DNA of 64,000 nt from Phycisphaerae bacterium (GCA_030745875.1 JASLNT010000019.1:1-64000), one strand, 5' to 3'; shown: positions 27,284-36,443, counted from the first letter of the stretch. Program-made: numbers and translations. Notes: generated from the sequence alone by a model not told the origin.

Positions 27284-27671
27284 CGCTATTCTCCACTGTA
27301 TATATTATAGCTCATATATAAGCTATCGACAAGGATTATATAGCTCATTACTATACTTCATAACTTGAATAGAACCAGAAGACCTAAGGGACAGTTCAGG
27401 ATAGTGCTATATTCAATATCACAACACCTATTCCCCATACCTCTCGCTATTCGCCCCATTTACCAAATGTCCAACTAGCTATATCCCATGTTACAACAGC
27501 ACTTATAGCGTCTTTATCGCTTTTTTTTTCGTTTTTTCTATTTTTTATATGCTCTATATCGCAATCGAATTGATTATCACAGGTCGATGCGCTACTATAT
27601 CCACCTACGGGCTTATTCAAGGATGGTTGCGGTTTTCACAGCAGGGAGTGCTTGTCAAGTAGACCGAGGAC
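27284..27671. other. AT-rich divergent intergenic region
   Basis: 388 bp between the divergent HTH-Fic pair (minus) and the HTH/Cys-ribbon gene (plus). It holds the operator repeats near the left gene, poly-T runs at 27521-27540, and AATC-GAATT-GATT at about 27564-27576, which could be a second operator. It contrasts strongly with the GC-rich flanks, which fits a laterally acquired control region. No gene is seen in it. Confidence 0.6.
27304..27350. promoter_or_regulatory. Putative operator/promoter of the HTH-Fic operon
   Basis: Just upstream of the HTH gene lies the palindrome ATAGCT-N8-AGCTAT (27307-27326). TATAGCTCAT occurs at 27306 and again at 27339, a spacing of 33 bp, about three helical turns. 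The stretch is far more AT-rich than the flanks. Such repeated operators are common for HTH antitoxins, so autoregulation is likely. Confidence 0.5.
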
Positions 27672-28211
27672 ATGAGAATGCGTGAAAAATCTACATTCTG
27701 GAGACCGAGCGGATCAAGTATTCGCAGCAAACGGAGAGAGTTGAATATAAGCCAGGCCGCCCTGGCCAAAGCAATCGCCTCCCACCAGAGTACGGTCGCC
27801 GCCTACGAAAGTGGAGCGCGTACTCCAACCGCGATCCACGCAAAGGAGCTCTGTCGCATTCTGAACCTGAAACCGCCGGAGTTGATTCTCCCGCCTTCAG
27901 TTCTTGGATTCTGCCCGTCGAAAACATGCCCAAACAACATCAGATGCATAGTCAACGGTTTTCTAGTCGTAATCCCCGTACTCGTTGATGCAGCCGTATC
28001 GCATTGTCAGTACTGCGGAACAATCATAAAGAAGGAAATCGAGAATGGAGAAATATCGGACAAGCTCCTAGTACACTCCCCCACTTCCGGCGAACCGTAC
28101 ATCGACCCGGGAGACATAATATTCGGCGACAAGGAGGTCACACGTGAAGAGTTCTTCAAGCTAATCGAGGAGGCCCACTCTATAACGAAGGAGGTGGAGA
28201 CAGAAGAATAA
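27672..28211 (+). CDS. HTH (XRE-type) protein with a four-Cys ribbon-like region
   Basis: 179 residues; ATG 27672 follows GAGG, with another in-frame ATG at 27678. Residues about 16-70 form an XRE-type helix-turn-helix (SKRRELNISQAALAKAI ... VAAYESGARTPTAIHAKEL). Residues about 80-125 contain CPSKTCPNN and later CQYCG, four cysteines that could bind zinc. The last 60 residues are acidic and helical, with no recognised domain. It may regulate itself and the following gene (113 bp downstream). I know no function for this architecture. The AT-rich upstream region and the neighbouring mobile mystery genes suggest an acquired accessory gene. Confidence 0.75.
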   Translation: MRMREKSTFWRPSGSSIRSKRRELNISQAALAKAIASHQSTVAAYESGARTPTAIHAKELCRILNLKPPELILPPSVLGFCPSKTCPNNIRCIVNGFLVVIPVLVDAAVSHCQYCGTIIKKEIENGEISDKLLVHSPTSGEPYIDPGDIIFGDKEVTREEFFKLIEEAHSITKEVETEE

Positions 28212-28324
28212 CGTCCAGGCGCTCTTGCGGTCTCATTGGATGAGCGTCTCTTATTGGTCAAGGCAGTTTATAACCCGCGCCCCGCAGCAACTCGAGTTCG
28301 GGCGAATCCGGCTCAGGACGCATC

Positions 28325-29350
28325 ATGTCACCACAAGCAGACGAAACAACCAATGCAGATGTCACTAGAAACCCCTGGCGGGATGTCGCCGACTATGGCC
28401 GGTCTGCAACTATTGACCTGCCGCTGTTTTGCGACTTGGAATGTGGTTTGAGGGCCTGGAAGAAGAAGTTGCGTCGATATGGGTTGCCCAAAGACACTGA
28501 GACATGTCGCGATTTCTTGCTGAGCCTGACACCGGAAGAGGAACAGATTTTTCGAATCATAAGGGTGCTGCAAAAAGAGTCCTTCTTCAATGAGGCGTAT
28601 CTGTTACGTCTGTATCACGATCGCCTGAACGACTCTCTGGACGCCTGCGTCCCTCTGAGAGAGATTATCCCAGACACTTACTGCGAGGAGATCCTGGAAG
28701 ACAAATGCGTTCAAAGCGTAGTTGAAATGGTCCAGGGCCTGCGAAACGCAAGGCAGAAGCTCATGAACCACAGAATCCCGGAAGAGCTAACCGTACTAAA
28801 CTCCCCCAATGTTTTCGCCAAAAAGACTGACTGGATGATCCGTTACGGCCGTGATCCAACTTTCCTGTCAGACACACTAATGGGTCCTGTGTACATACAG
28901 CACCTTCTCAAACACCAGAAGGAGGATATCCATGTCGCCAGGATGCTCATGGACATCTCCGGAGATGAACGTTTCAGGTCAATTCTCAAACCCGGTAACC
29001 TACTCGACCCTGAAAGTATCCAAGAACTGAAAACAGAATTCGAGGAACTCAAAGCTGAGCAAGCCAAAGCAGAGAAGAATCAAGATATGGCAAGGAAAAC
29101 TGCCGCAGACGAAAAACTAGAAGAAATGGAGATACTTATGGGGCAATCTCTGGGCCTGTTCAGCAGATCCAGACAGGATACCGATGGCGTCGTCCGGATA
29201 CGAAGGAACATCAGTCGCGTCATAGGGACCGCATACGATAAGATTAAGCAGAATGACCCAAATCTTGTCTCTCACCTTCGCAAGACAGTAAGAACGAGTC
29301 TGCACATGACCTATAATCCGGAAAGATGGATCGACTGGGTTTTTGAATAA
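28325..29350 (+). CDS. Unrecognised 341-residue, mostly helical protein
   Basis: The ATG at 28325 gives 341 residues with no signal peptide or membrane segment. The composition is mixed helical and soluble, with a strongly charged, probably coiled-coil stretch at about 235-275 (LKTEFEELKAEQAKAEKNQ). The last 45 residues (NISRVIGTAYDKIKQNDP, then HLRKTV and a final Tyr/Trp motif) recall a module I associate with the ends of various bacterial hypothetical proteins of the P-x-L-x2-HL type. That is a memory-based impression only. It follows the HTH/Cys-ribbon gene and precedes a strong terminator, so the two may form one transcription unit. Function unknown; possibly cargo of the accessory island. 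Confidence 0.75.
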   Translation: MSPQADETTNADVTRNPWRDVADYGRSATIDLPLFCDLECGLRAWKKKLRRYGLPKDTETCRDFLLSLTPEEEQIFRIIRVLQKESFFNEAYLLRLYHDRLNDSLDACVPLREIIPDTYCEEILEDKCVQSVVEMVQGLRNARQKLMNHRIPEELTVLNSPNVFAKKTDWMIRYGRDPTFLSDTLMGPVYIQHLLKHQKEDIHVARMLMDISGDERFRSILKPGNLLDPESIQELKTEFEELKAEQAKAEKNQDMARKTAADEKLEEMEILMGQSLGLFSRSRQDTDGVVRIRRNISRVIGTAYDKIKQNDPNLVSHLRKTVRTSLHMTYNPERWIDWVFE

Positions 29351-29360
29351 GTTTTGGAAA

Positions 29361-29396
29361 TCACGTCAAATGTGACAAAGTCACGCCAAATGTAAC
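29361..29396. repeat. Two 20-bp-period direct repeats (TCACGyCAAATGTrAC)
   Basis: TCACGTCAAATGTGAC at 29361 and TCACGCCAAATGTAAC at 29381 lie one after the other, 11 bp after the 341-residue gene. Each unit is itself partly palindromic (TCAC ... GTGA in the first). They could be protein-binding sites or remains of a recombination site. Confidence 0.45.
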
Positions 29397-29444
29397 GCAA
29401 TGGTGGTGAAGAGCGGAAGCCGGCTGGCTTAAGTCACCACACAC

Positions 29445-29489
29445 GCCCGCAAAAGCATCGCCGCCGGTGCTCTTCAGCGGGCTCTTTTT
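29445..29489 (+). terminator. Rho-independent terminator after the 341-residue gene
   Basis: GCCCGC (29445-29450) pairs with GCGGGC (29477-29482). An inner near-match, AAAAGCA against TGCTCTT, extends the stem, and TCTTTTT follows. It would end + strand transcripts from the 341-residue gene 95 bp upstream. Because it precedes the small basic protein gene, it could also act as a leader attenuator. Confidence 0.6.
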
Positions 29490-29517
29490 CGCTCCCGAGC
29501 GTAAGGAAGGCGTTACG

Positions 29518-29745
29518 ATGAAGAAGGCGATACAAAAAAGGCGGACGATCAGCAAGAATCGCAAGAATGGACCCAGGCTCGCACGACCGATCGGTGGGAA
29601 TAAAGGCAAAGAACGCCCTTCCCGCATACATTCACCCCGTAAGAACAGGCAAGATGAACGCCTGAAGCTCTTCTTCAGGGTTCTATACGTGCTGTTGGCG
29701 ACCGTGGCGAGGTGGTGCTTGAATAAACTGCTGGAGCTTCTGTAA
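29518..29745 (+). CDS. Small, very basic protein with a C-terminal hydrophobic helix
   Basis: 75 residues from ATG 29518, which has AAGGAAGG ahead of it; the frame remains open upstream but passes through the terminator. The first 50 residues are rich in Lys, Arg and Asn (KKAIQKRRTISKNRKNG). The last 25 (LFFRVLYVLLATVARWCLNK) could form a membrane or amphipathic helix. No family is recognised. The good ribosome site argues for a real gene; the short length and biased composition keep confidence moderate. Confidence 0.45.
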   Translation: MKKAIQKRRTISKNRKNGPRLARPIGGNKGKERPSRIHSPRKNRQDERLKLFFRVLYVLLATVARWCLNKLLELL

Positions 29746-29799
29746 TAGAATGGAGGCACGGTATCCAAATCCAACCATTCCAGTCAAAGGCGAGCGGAC

Positions 29800-31542
29800 C
29801 TACTTCTTCGGGGTCGCTGCCATTCTGAGAGCGTTGTACTTGGCGGCGGCTTCCTTTGCCGAAATCGCTCGGGAGTAGATGGAAATGCCCTTCAATTCCC
29901 CGGCCCAATCGCGTTTATCGGCGAATTCATCACCGAAGAGCAGGTGCATGGAAGCCCATCCGGAAAGTTGTCCGCCCTTCTTGGCGTTGATGGTTCTGGC
30001 GGGTTTTCCATTGAGGTACGCACTGACTTTTCCGCTGGTCTTGCCTGAAGACGCATCTTTCACCAGTTGGTAAGTGATCACCACGTGATGCCATCTGCCC
30101 GCGGTGAGCTTCAGCAGCGGTATGGACGTGTTCTGGTCGGATTTGCTGGTGGTTCTCAGGCGGAATATCAGTATGTTCTTTTCCTGCCCGACGGTGAAGT
30201 TGCGGATTTGTCCATCCTGCGAAAACGAGATTATCCGCGCCGGTCCCGACTGGTCCAGATCGTCGGGCTTTATCAGCGCCTCGATCGTAAGTGCGTTTGA
30301 CTTCATGCAGGCCGCGAGCAGTTTGCCGTTAATCGCAGGTGCGGCGAGAAATGCTCCGCCCTTCAGAGATATCGACTTCCCGGTCGTTACGCGCGCCTTG
30401 CCTCGCGGGGTGAGCTTGCTTGCTCGCGCAATTACTCCAGCCGTTCCGACAGACGAACTGGCCCATGTGGAATGCCCCCAGATGAACACCAATCCCTTCG
30501 TGCTGCAAGGCCAGGGTCCCGCGCTGGTTCCGATAGGCGCCCCGTGCCCGGCGGACTGTCCGAGTTTGGCGAGTTTTCTTCGAACGGACGCCAACCCCAA
30601 CATCACTTTCAGGCGTTTGGCGTCCTTGGCGGTGTAGACCTCCAGGAACCGGAGATAGTAACCCTCGGTTCGGCGGAGCATGGCGACCTTCGGAGACCCG
30701 GTCGCCTTGTCTGCGAATTGCAGGTACCACGCGCCGATCTCGCCGAGAGTGGAGACCTTCAATTCGGTGATGGGCTTGACCGCAAGAGCAACGTACGTTT
30801 GGAGCATCTCGTCGCAATCGGCGTTGACGAGCTTTCCGGCGGCTGCGGGATCGTCCAGGTCGACAAGATAAATTTCGATCAGCTTCTTTCTCGAGTCGAC
30901 ATCGTCGGGATCGGCTTTGAGTTTCTTTTCGAGCAGTTCGCGACGTTTCGCCGCGCTCCGCCGCACCATCAGCTCCGAATTATACGTACGGATGTCGGCG
31001 ATGTTTGAGAGTTTGAAACTGATCGCCGTCGCCAGGGCTTTGCGGCTGTACGTTAGCGACAGATCGAAGTTCCCGCTCCTAGCCAGCAGGTTGGAGGTCC
31101 TCATCAGGTCCTGAATGTAAGGCACCGCCAGCACCTTTCGATCCGCTGTTTTTCTCGCCTTCTGGAGGCGTTTGAGCGACAGTGTGAGCGTTTTCTGGCT
31201 GCACTTGATCTCCTGGGCGGGAACAGCTTTGCTCAGCAGCGTCATCGCCTTCTGCGCCACGTCGTATCCGATCGGCGATCTTGACGCCAGATCGAACGCG
31301 GTATTGTACATCACCGTCAGCAACTTGTCGGGCAGTTCGCTGGTGCTGGCGACCTGCACTATCTCGCCAGCCAGTTTCACATCGTCGGCGAAACCCGCAG
31401 TCGCCGAAACCCCGCGAATCTGTTCGCCAAATAACGACTTGAAAGACTCCTCGGCAGTCTCAGCAACCACAATACCGGCCGCCAGCCCCAACATCACCGC
31501 CGAGACAATAACCAACGATCTCAAGTTGTATGTTTTCTTCAT
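29800..31542 (-). CDS. Secreted protein with a helical N-terminal half and a C-terminal LamG domain
   Basis: 580 residues from ATG 31542, preceded by AAGGG; the frame open to 31641 is not needed. The signal peptide is at about 1-25 (VIVSAVMLGLAAGIVVAE). Residues about 30-340 are helical and repetitive in a TPR-like way but without a clean TPR consensus. Residues about 370-570 are a ConA-like/LamG sandwich: LTIEALIKPDDL, GRWHHVVITYQ, AYLNGKPA, and ISIYSRAISAKEAAAKYN. LamG domains in planctomycetes usually bind sugars or act as adhesion modules. It is divergent from the transglutaminase-like gene, sharing a 157-bp intergenic region. It is probably exported to the periplasm or surface; no enzymatic motif is evident. 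Confidence 0.8.
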   Translation of the reverse strand: MKKTYNLRSLVIVSAVMLGLAAGIVVAETAEESFKSLFGEQIRGVSATAGFADDVKLAGEIVQVASTSELPDKLLTVMYNTAFDLASRSPIGYDVAQKAMTLLSKAVPAQEIKCSQKTLTLSLKRLQKARKTADRKVLAVPYIQDLMRTSNLLARSGNFDLSLTYSRKALATAISFKLSNIADIRTYNSELMVRRSAAKRRELLEKKLKADPDDVDSRKKLIEIYLVDLDDPAAAGKLVNADCDEMLQTYVALAVKPITELKVSTLGEIGAWYLQFADKATGSPKVAMLRRTEGYYLRFLEVYTAKDAKRLKVMLGLASVRRKLAKLGQSAGHGAPIGTSAGPWPCSTKGLVFIWGHSTWASSSVGTAGVIARASKLTPRGKARVTTGKSISLKGGAFLAAPAINGKLLAACMKSNALTIEALIKPDDLDQSGPARIISFSQDGQIRNFTVGQEKNILIFRLRTTSKSDQNTSIPLLKLTAGRWHHVVITYQLVKDASSGKTSGKVSAYLNGKPARTINAKKGGQLSGWASMHLLFGDEFADKRDWAGELKGISIYSRAISAKEAAAKYNALRMAATPKK

Positions 31543-31699
31543 GACAATACCCTTATCGACCAGTGTAGACCCGAGCCCAAGAGGTATCCAACAAAATATG
31601 GCGGCGGGGAAGTCGAGAACGGACCTTGACGCAATCTCCAAACGTCATAGAATCATCGAAGACCCGCACGCCGTCACACGCTGACAAAAAGGAGACAAC

Positions 31700-34003
31700 A
31701 TGTCTCGAACAACAGTTGCGACAGCCCTGATCGCTTTCCTTGTCACAGCCCTTCCGGCCCGGGCGGCGCCGAAATCGAGTGCGAAACCCATCGACGCCGG
31801 ATGCCCGCCGCATTTCGTAAAGCAAATCTGGATCGTCGCCGACAAGGCTCCCGACTGCTCGTCAATGAAGAGCATCGTCGAGACCGTCACCCGCGGCTGC
31901 GAAACCAATGACGAAAAGGCCGTCGCCATCTACAACGCCGGTCGCTTCCTCTGGTACCACCACCAGTACCCCGGCGAGAAAGGCGGGATCGCCGCGCTAA
32001 AGCTGATCAACGTATACGGATGGAGTTTGTGCGGCGGGCAGCATACCGTTCTTGCCGCGATGTGGCGGGCGGCTGGGTGGGACTGGCGGTACGTCGGATG
32101 GCGCGGGCACACCACCGTTGAATGTCGCTACGACGGACGGTGGCGCTATTTCGATACGTTTCTCAAGGTCTACGCCTGGCGGGCCGACCCCAACTCCCCG
32201 GGCGGAAGGACCATCGCCTCCCAAGCCGACATCAAAGCCAACCCCGCACTCATCAGCGAACAGTTCGCACTCGATGAACAGCGAAAGGTCTGGTACGCGC
32301 GGGACAACCGTTTCGAGATCATCAACGATCGCGCCAACTGGGTCGCCCCGGCGTTCTTCGTTTGCGGCGACCAGCCCCGAGGCGTTGTCAAGGGCGTCCA
32401 GGTCACCAGGCCCAGCGGTGTCAGCTCGAAACTCGGACACGCGGGCATCAAGTTCGCCGAAGACGGATACAACACCAACGTAAACCTGGCGCCGGGCTAC
32501 AGCCTCGAACTGAAATGGGAGCACATCGACGGAGCACACTGGTTCCGAGGACGCAAGTACACGCCCCGCCACTCCTGCGGCGACAAGGAATACCGCAACT
32601 GCCCGGCCATCGGACCGATACTGGAACCGTACCGCAGCCTGGACAAACGCGGAGCCAGAACGTTTTCAAACGGGATTCTGCGTTTCGCTCCGGATTTGGG
32701 CGCCGCCGGCTGCATCAAGGCCTTCACCGCCCTCCAAAACGTTAAGTGGTCCAAAGGGCAACTCGCCCCCGCCGATCCGTCCAAACCGGCGTCAGTCACC
32801 ATCCGCCTCCAGTCGCCCTACATCATGTCGCGCGCCAAGGCAAAGGTCGCCAACATAGACAAAACCGAAATGTCCATCGACGGAGGCAAAACTTACAGCG
32901 ACGTCAACCTGGACGATCTCGACGACAAGGTCGGCGGGGCTTACGCGTGCGACCTGCGATTGTCGTTTTCCAAACCGGTGACCTCGCTGGATATCGAAGC
33001 GATCGTGCAGCACAACCGATGCGCCCTTCCGTACCTCTCTCCGGGCGCCAACAAGATCACAGTCTCCGTCGCCGATCCGAAAACGCTGGGCGAAAACAAG
33101 CTCGTGGTGACATACGCGTACGCACTGGGCGCTCGCAGCGCACCGTATGAAAAACTTTGCGATCAGGGCGCCGAGCTTGCAAGAGCGCACCATGCGAGTT
33201 GGTCCGATACGCCAACGGTTGTGCGGAAGGTATTCGGCGCGGGCGACCTGCCGGCGACCTTCGAAATCCCCATTCCCACGCCGAAGGACAAACACCCGGT
33301 CTACCCGCGAATGCTGTTTCTGCGGCGCGAAGTTATCGCAGCCGGACAAGAACCCCAACCGATCCCCAAAGGAGCCCTGGAGGCAAAGGTCCGTCCCGGC
33401 CAGATACTCAAATCCCTGCCCAATCCGTTCCTGATGGGCCTGGCTAGACCGCCCAAACGCGTAGTGCGTACGCACACAACCAGGAAGCTCCCCCTAAAGG
33501 CAAGCCACGTTGTCTGGCGGGACAAGAACGGGAAGATGCGCGATGAAGTCTGGCGAAACCACTTCGTAAAGACCCGCCCCAAGAGCGTAGAAGCGTGGGT
33601 CATGCTCGTGGGCGGAACGCTGAAGGACCTGCCCCCAACCAGAGCCATCGCAGCCGGACGCTTGTGCATACCGGTGACTAACGCGATAACGCAGGCCCCT
33701 TCGCAACTCGGCGCAGCACTGCTGAAAGCTCCGTTCAAGACCATGAAACCGTACGATCTCAAGAACGTGGGCGCCGTTGTCGGGGCGACTGTCGTGCCCA
33801 AATACGCCAAGCCAACCGAGCCAAAGTACTACAAGCTCGATATCACCAGAGCGCTCAAGAGCCTCGCCGCCGGTGAAGCGAAATTCCACGGACTGGCGCT
33901 CACGACCGTGCCGAACAGGGGAATCGATGACGGCTGGACCACGAGCGTAACCATAACCGACAAGAAGCCCATGTACATTGAACTGGACGTTTACGACAAG
34001 TAA
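31700..34003 (+). CDS. Secreted transglutaminase-like protein
   Basis: 767 residues; ATG 31700 follows AAAAGGAGA. The signal peptide ends near PARA. The transglutaminase core is clear: SLCGGQHTVLAAMWRAAG (Cys111), GWRGHTTVECRY (His137) and WRYFDTF (Asp152), a complete Cys-His-Asp set. The remaining 600 residues include two or more beta-rich modules without a named match. Bacterial members of this fold act as proteases, peptide N-glycanases or cross-linkers outside the cytoplasm, so activity cannot be chosen from sequence. The following DUF1593 gene starts 63 bp downstream and is probably co-transcribed. A distant relative of its core is present in the protein at 15807. Confidence 0.82.
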   Translation: MSRTTVATALIAFLVTALPARAAPKSSAKPIDAGCPPHFVKQIWIVADKAPDCSSMKSIVETVTRGCETNDEKAVAIYNAGRFLWYHHQYPGEKGGIAALKLINVYGWSLCGGQHTVLAAMWRAAGWDWRYVGWRGHTTVECRYDGRWRYFDTFLKVYAWRADPNSPGGRTIASQADIKANPALISEQFALDEQRKVWYARDNRFEIINDRANWVAPAFFVCGDQPRGVVKGVQVTRPSGVSSKLGHAGIKFAEDGYNTNVNLAPGYSLELKWEHIDGAHWFRGRKYTPRHSCGDKEYRNCPAIGPILEPYRSLDKRGARTFSNGILRFAPDLGAAGCIKAFTALQNVKWSKGQLAPADPSKPASVTIRLQSPYIMSRAKAKVANIDKTEMSIDGGKTYSDVNLDDLDDKVGGAYACDLRLSFSKPVTSLDIEAIVQHNRCALPYLSPGANKITVSVADPKTLGENKLVVTYAYALGARSAPYEKLCDQGAELARAHHASWSDTPTVVRKVFGAGDLPATFEIPIPTPKDKHPVYPRMLFLRREVIAAGQEPQPIPKGALEAKVRPGQILKSLPNPFLMGLARPPKRVVRTHTTRKLPLKASHVVWRDKNGKMRDEVWRNHFVKTRPKSVEAWVMLVGGTLKDLPPTRAIAAGRLCIPVTNAITQAPSQLGAALLKAPFKTMKPYDLKNVGAVVGATVVPKYAKPTEPKYYKLDITRALKSLAAGEAKFHGLALTTVPNRGIDDGWTTSVTITDKKPMYIELDVYDK

Positions 34004-34066
34004 GCGCCTTCAGGCCGGCGGACGCGGGCGCCGTAGCGAACTGACGCGCGAAGGGAAAACACGCAA

Positions 34067-35086
34067 ATGAACGCAAAACAACTCGCCTGGTTCATCCTTC
34101 CGGTGGGCGTATGTTTCTGTTTCATCGCGCCCTGCCGGGCCGCGGACGCGAAAACCGCCCCCGCACCCCCCGCCAAGCCGCGGGTGATAGTCTCGACCGA
34201 CATCGGCGGGAGCGATCCGGACGACTTCCAGTCTATGGTGCACTACCTGGTCTGCGCCGACATGTTCGACACCGAAGGCCTGATCAGTTCGCCTCCCAAA
34301 AAGGGACGAAAGAAGCACATCCTGGAGGCCATAGACGCATACGAAAAGGACTACGCAAACCTGAAAACGTGGTCGTCGGGCTACCCGTCTCCCGACGCGC
34401 TGCGAAAGATCACGCGACAGGGCGCCGTCGATCCGCAAAAGAACCGCACGCCCGATAAGAACATCTCCAAAGGCGCCCGATTAATTATCGAAGCCGCCAA
34501 ACGCAAAGACCCGCGCCCGCTCTACGTTATAGTCTGGGGTTCGATCACCGACATAGCTCAAGCCGTCCACAACGCTCCCGACATCAAGAAGAAGATCCGG
34601 GTCCATTCGATAGGCTCCTGGAACACCGCCAACGACCGCCGCGCCCGCGACTATCTCTACGACAACCACAAAGACATGTGGTGGATCGAGTCGGACACCA
34701 CCTTCCGGGGAATGTACCAGGGCGGAGACCACAGGGGCGACCTGTCCAATCGCGAGTTTCCAGAGCGACACGTGAAAGGCCACGGAGCCCTCGGCGCCCT
34801 GTTCATGGACAAGAAACCGGACATCAAGATGGGCGACACTCCCAGCGTACTTTATCTGATGCACGGCGATCCGTCCGACCCGACGGCCGAGCACTGGGGC
34901 GGAGCGTTCATAAGACCCTCGCCCAAAGACCGCCCCCGTTACTGGCGCGACAATCCCGACCCCAAACTGATCGAGCGTGGCAAGAAAGGAGCCCAAACAG
35001 TTAACAAGTGGCGAAAAGCCTACCTCCGCCACTGGCAAAACCGAATGGACCGAACGACAACTGCCCCCGGGAAAAAGACTCTGTGA
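34067..35086 (+). CDS. Secreted DUF1593 / nucleoside hydrolase-like protein
   Basis: 339 residues; ATG 34067 with AAGGG upstream and a signal peptide ending near CRAAD. The mature part opens with RVIVSTDIGGSDPDD, an Asp-rich loop like the calcium site of inosine-uridine nucleoside hydrolases. It continues with EGLISSPPKKGRKKHILEAI, LYVIVWGSITDIAQAVHN and IRVHSIGSWNTANDRRAR, all typical of DUF1593. The family is often annotated as cellulose-binding and probably cleaves or binds a sugar derivative outside the cell; the true substrate is not established. It follows the transglutaminase-like gene in the same direction. Confidence 0.85.
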   Translation: MNAKQLAWFILPVGVCFCFIAPCRAADAKTAPAPPAKPRVIVSTDIGGSDPDDFQSMVHYLVCADMFDTEGLISSPPKKGRKKHILEAIDAYEKDYANLKTWSSGYPSPDALRKITRQGAVDPQKNRTPDKNISKGARLIIEAAKRKDPRPLYVIVWGSITDIAQAVHNAPDIKKKIRVHSIGSWNTANDRRARDYLYDNHKDMWWIESDTTFRGMYQGGDHRGDLSNREFPERHVKGHGALGALFMDKKPDIKMGDTPSVLYLMHGDPSDPTAEHWGGAFIRPSPKDRPRYWRDNPDPKLIERGKKGAQTVNKWRKAYLRHWQNRMDRTTTAPGKKTL

Positions 35087-35109
35087 AAGTCACCCCTTCG
35101 ACTTCGTTC

Positions 35110-35222
35110 AGGACAACACAAACCAATATCGTTACAAATAAACCCCGCAACGTCCCCATTGCTTGTCTACTCACTACTTTCTACATCTCTCCTGTCTCGC
35201 GCAGCGCCGGACTAAGCCCCAA
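35110..35222. repeat. Intergenic repeat family C, copy C1
   Basis: Shares AGGACAA-ACAAACCAATATC, AAATAAACCCCGCA, a TTTCTACA block and CTCGCGCAGCGCCGG with copy C2 at 36810-36924. It fills most of the gap between the converging DUF1593 and sialidase genes. The middle 20-25 bp differ between the copies. Confidence 0.75.
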
Positions 35223-35255
35223 CTAAGCGATGCGGGCGTGTAGATCATGGGTGGG

Positions 35256-36443
35256 TTATGGCATGGTGGGACGTTTCTTCTTAGCCATCGCGTCGGTCAG
35301 GCTGATCTTGAAGCGGACGGTGAGAATGTAAGGCTTCTTGCCCTGATCCCAGTGGCCGTAGGTGGTGACGACAATCGTACCGTCGGGCAGAAGTTCGGGT
35401 GCGGGGTAGGCGCAATCCCATCGGTGCTTGTTGTCTCTGAGGCGAATGCGGTATTGTCCCTGCCTGCCGTTTACGATGTCGTCATACGTTCCCACCCACG
35501 CGACCCAGTCGCCCTTGGTGGGGCTCTTGAGGGTGGTGTCGCGGAAGCTGATGAACAACCGTCCGTCGGGCAGGTAGATCGCCTGGTGACGGTCGCCGGT
35601 GAGGGCGGCGGGAAGTTCGACCGGGTCGCTGAACGTCTTGCCCTCATCGTTCGAGACGATCAGGTGCGAATTTCGCACGCGGTAATTCTCGCGGAAGAGC
35701 ACGGCGATCTGCTTACCGTCCGGGCTCCGCACAATGCCCGGTTCGCAGAGGCCCACGTCGGACCGCACGAACACTGTCTCGGGAACACTCCACGTAAGCC
35801 CGCCGTCGCTCGAGAAAGTCTTGTAAACCGTCATCCTCCGCGGATTGTGACGCTTACCGCCCTTGGCGAAGAACCGCCCGTCATCGTGGAACATCGCCAT
35901 ATAACGGCCCTTGGTCTTCAGTGCGATCATGTCGCCCATCACGACTATGCCTCCCCATTTGCCCATGGGCTTGAGCTGGCCCCACGTCTTTCCGTCGTCC
36001 TGCGACACCGCAAGCCGCGCCGGATACAGCCCCGAGAACATAATCGGCCGTTTAACGCCCCCGGCGTCGACAACGCGGTGAATGCAGGGCACTTCGAGAC
36101 TGGTCGCCCAGCTCTTGGGCGTCTTGAGGCGTTTGGACCACGTCGCCCCGCCGTCACGGCTTCGCTTCATCACGATTGGGCCTCGCCCGTGACCCTTGGG
36201 GTAGACGGCGATCATGGTTTTACCGTCTTCGAGCAGCACTGTCGTCGGGTGGCCGAGATACTGCCCCTTCTCGCGATCGACGACGACCTGCAGATCCTTG
36301 CGGGAGTCCAGGTCGATAACGGGAATCGTGTAACCCCGCGGCATGGCGCTTTTGGTCGCCGGTGCGTTCTTGCCCGGCCGGGCCGCCGCGACAACCACGC
36401 CGGTTGTCATGACCACAAGCACCGTCAGTATCCTGCTGTTCAT
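35256..36443 (-). CDS. Secreted sialidase-like (BNR-repeat) protein
   Basis: 395 residues from ATG 36443 with an N-terminal export signal (VLVVMTTGVVVAAA). Four Asp-box-like repeats mark a six-bladed sialidase-type propeller: SRDGGATW, SQDDGKTW, SSDGGLTW and SNDEGKTF. An Arg-rich segment (GDRHQAIYLPDGRLFISFRD) is typical of the fold. It may hydrolyse sialic-acid-like or other glycosides outside the cell. Many planctomycete BNR proteins lack proven activity, so this is fold-level annotation. It stands between repeats C1 and B1 and is transcribed away from B1. Confidence 0.82.
   Translation of the reverse strand: MNSRILTVLVVMTTGVVVAAARPGKNAPATKSAMPRGYTIPVIDLDSRKDLQVVVDREKGQYLGHPTTVLLEDGKTMIAVYPKGHGRGPIVMKRSRDGGATWSKRLKTPKSWATSLEVPCIHRVVDAGGVKRPIMFSGLYPARLAVSQDDGKTWGQLKPMGKWGGIVVMGDMIALKTKGRYMAMFHDDGRFFAKGGKRHNPRRMTVYKTFSSDGGLTWSVPETVFVRSDVGLCEPGIVRSPDGKQIAVLFRENYRVRNSHLIVSNDEGKTFSDPVELPAALTGDRHQAIYLPDGRLFISFRDTTLKSPTKGDWVAWVGTYDDIVNGRQGQYRIRLRDNKHRWDCAYPAPELLPDGTIVVTTYGHWDQGKKPYILTVRFKISLTDAMAKKKRPTMP

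Noticed and set aside
27507..27530. Short hairpin followed by a T-run, resembling a terminator
   Set aside because: The stem is only four base pairs, and no + strand gene lies upstream for it to terminate; the T-run fits general AT-richness.
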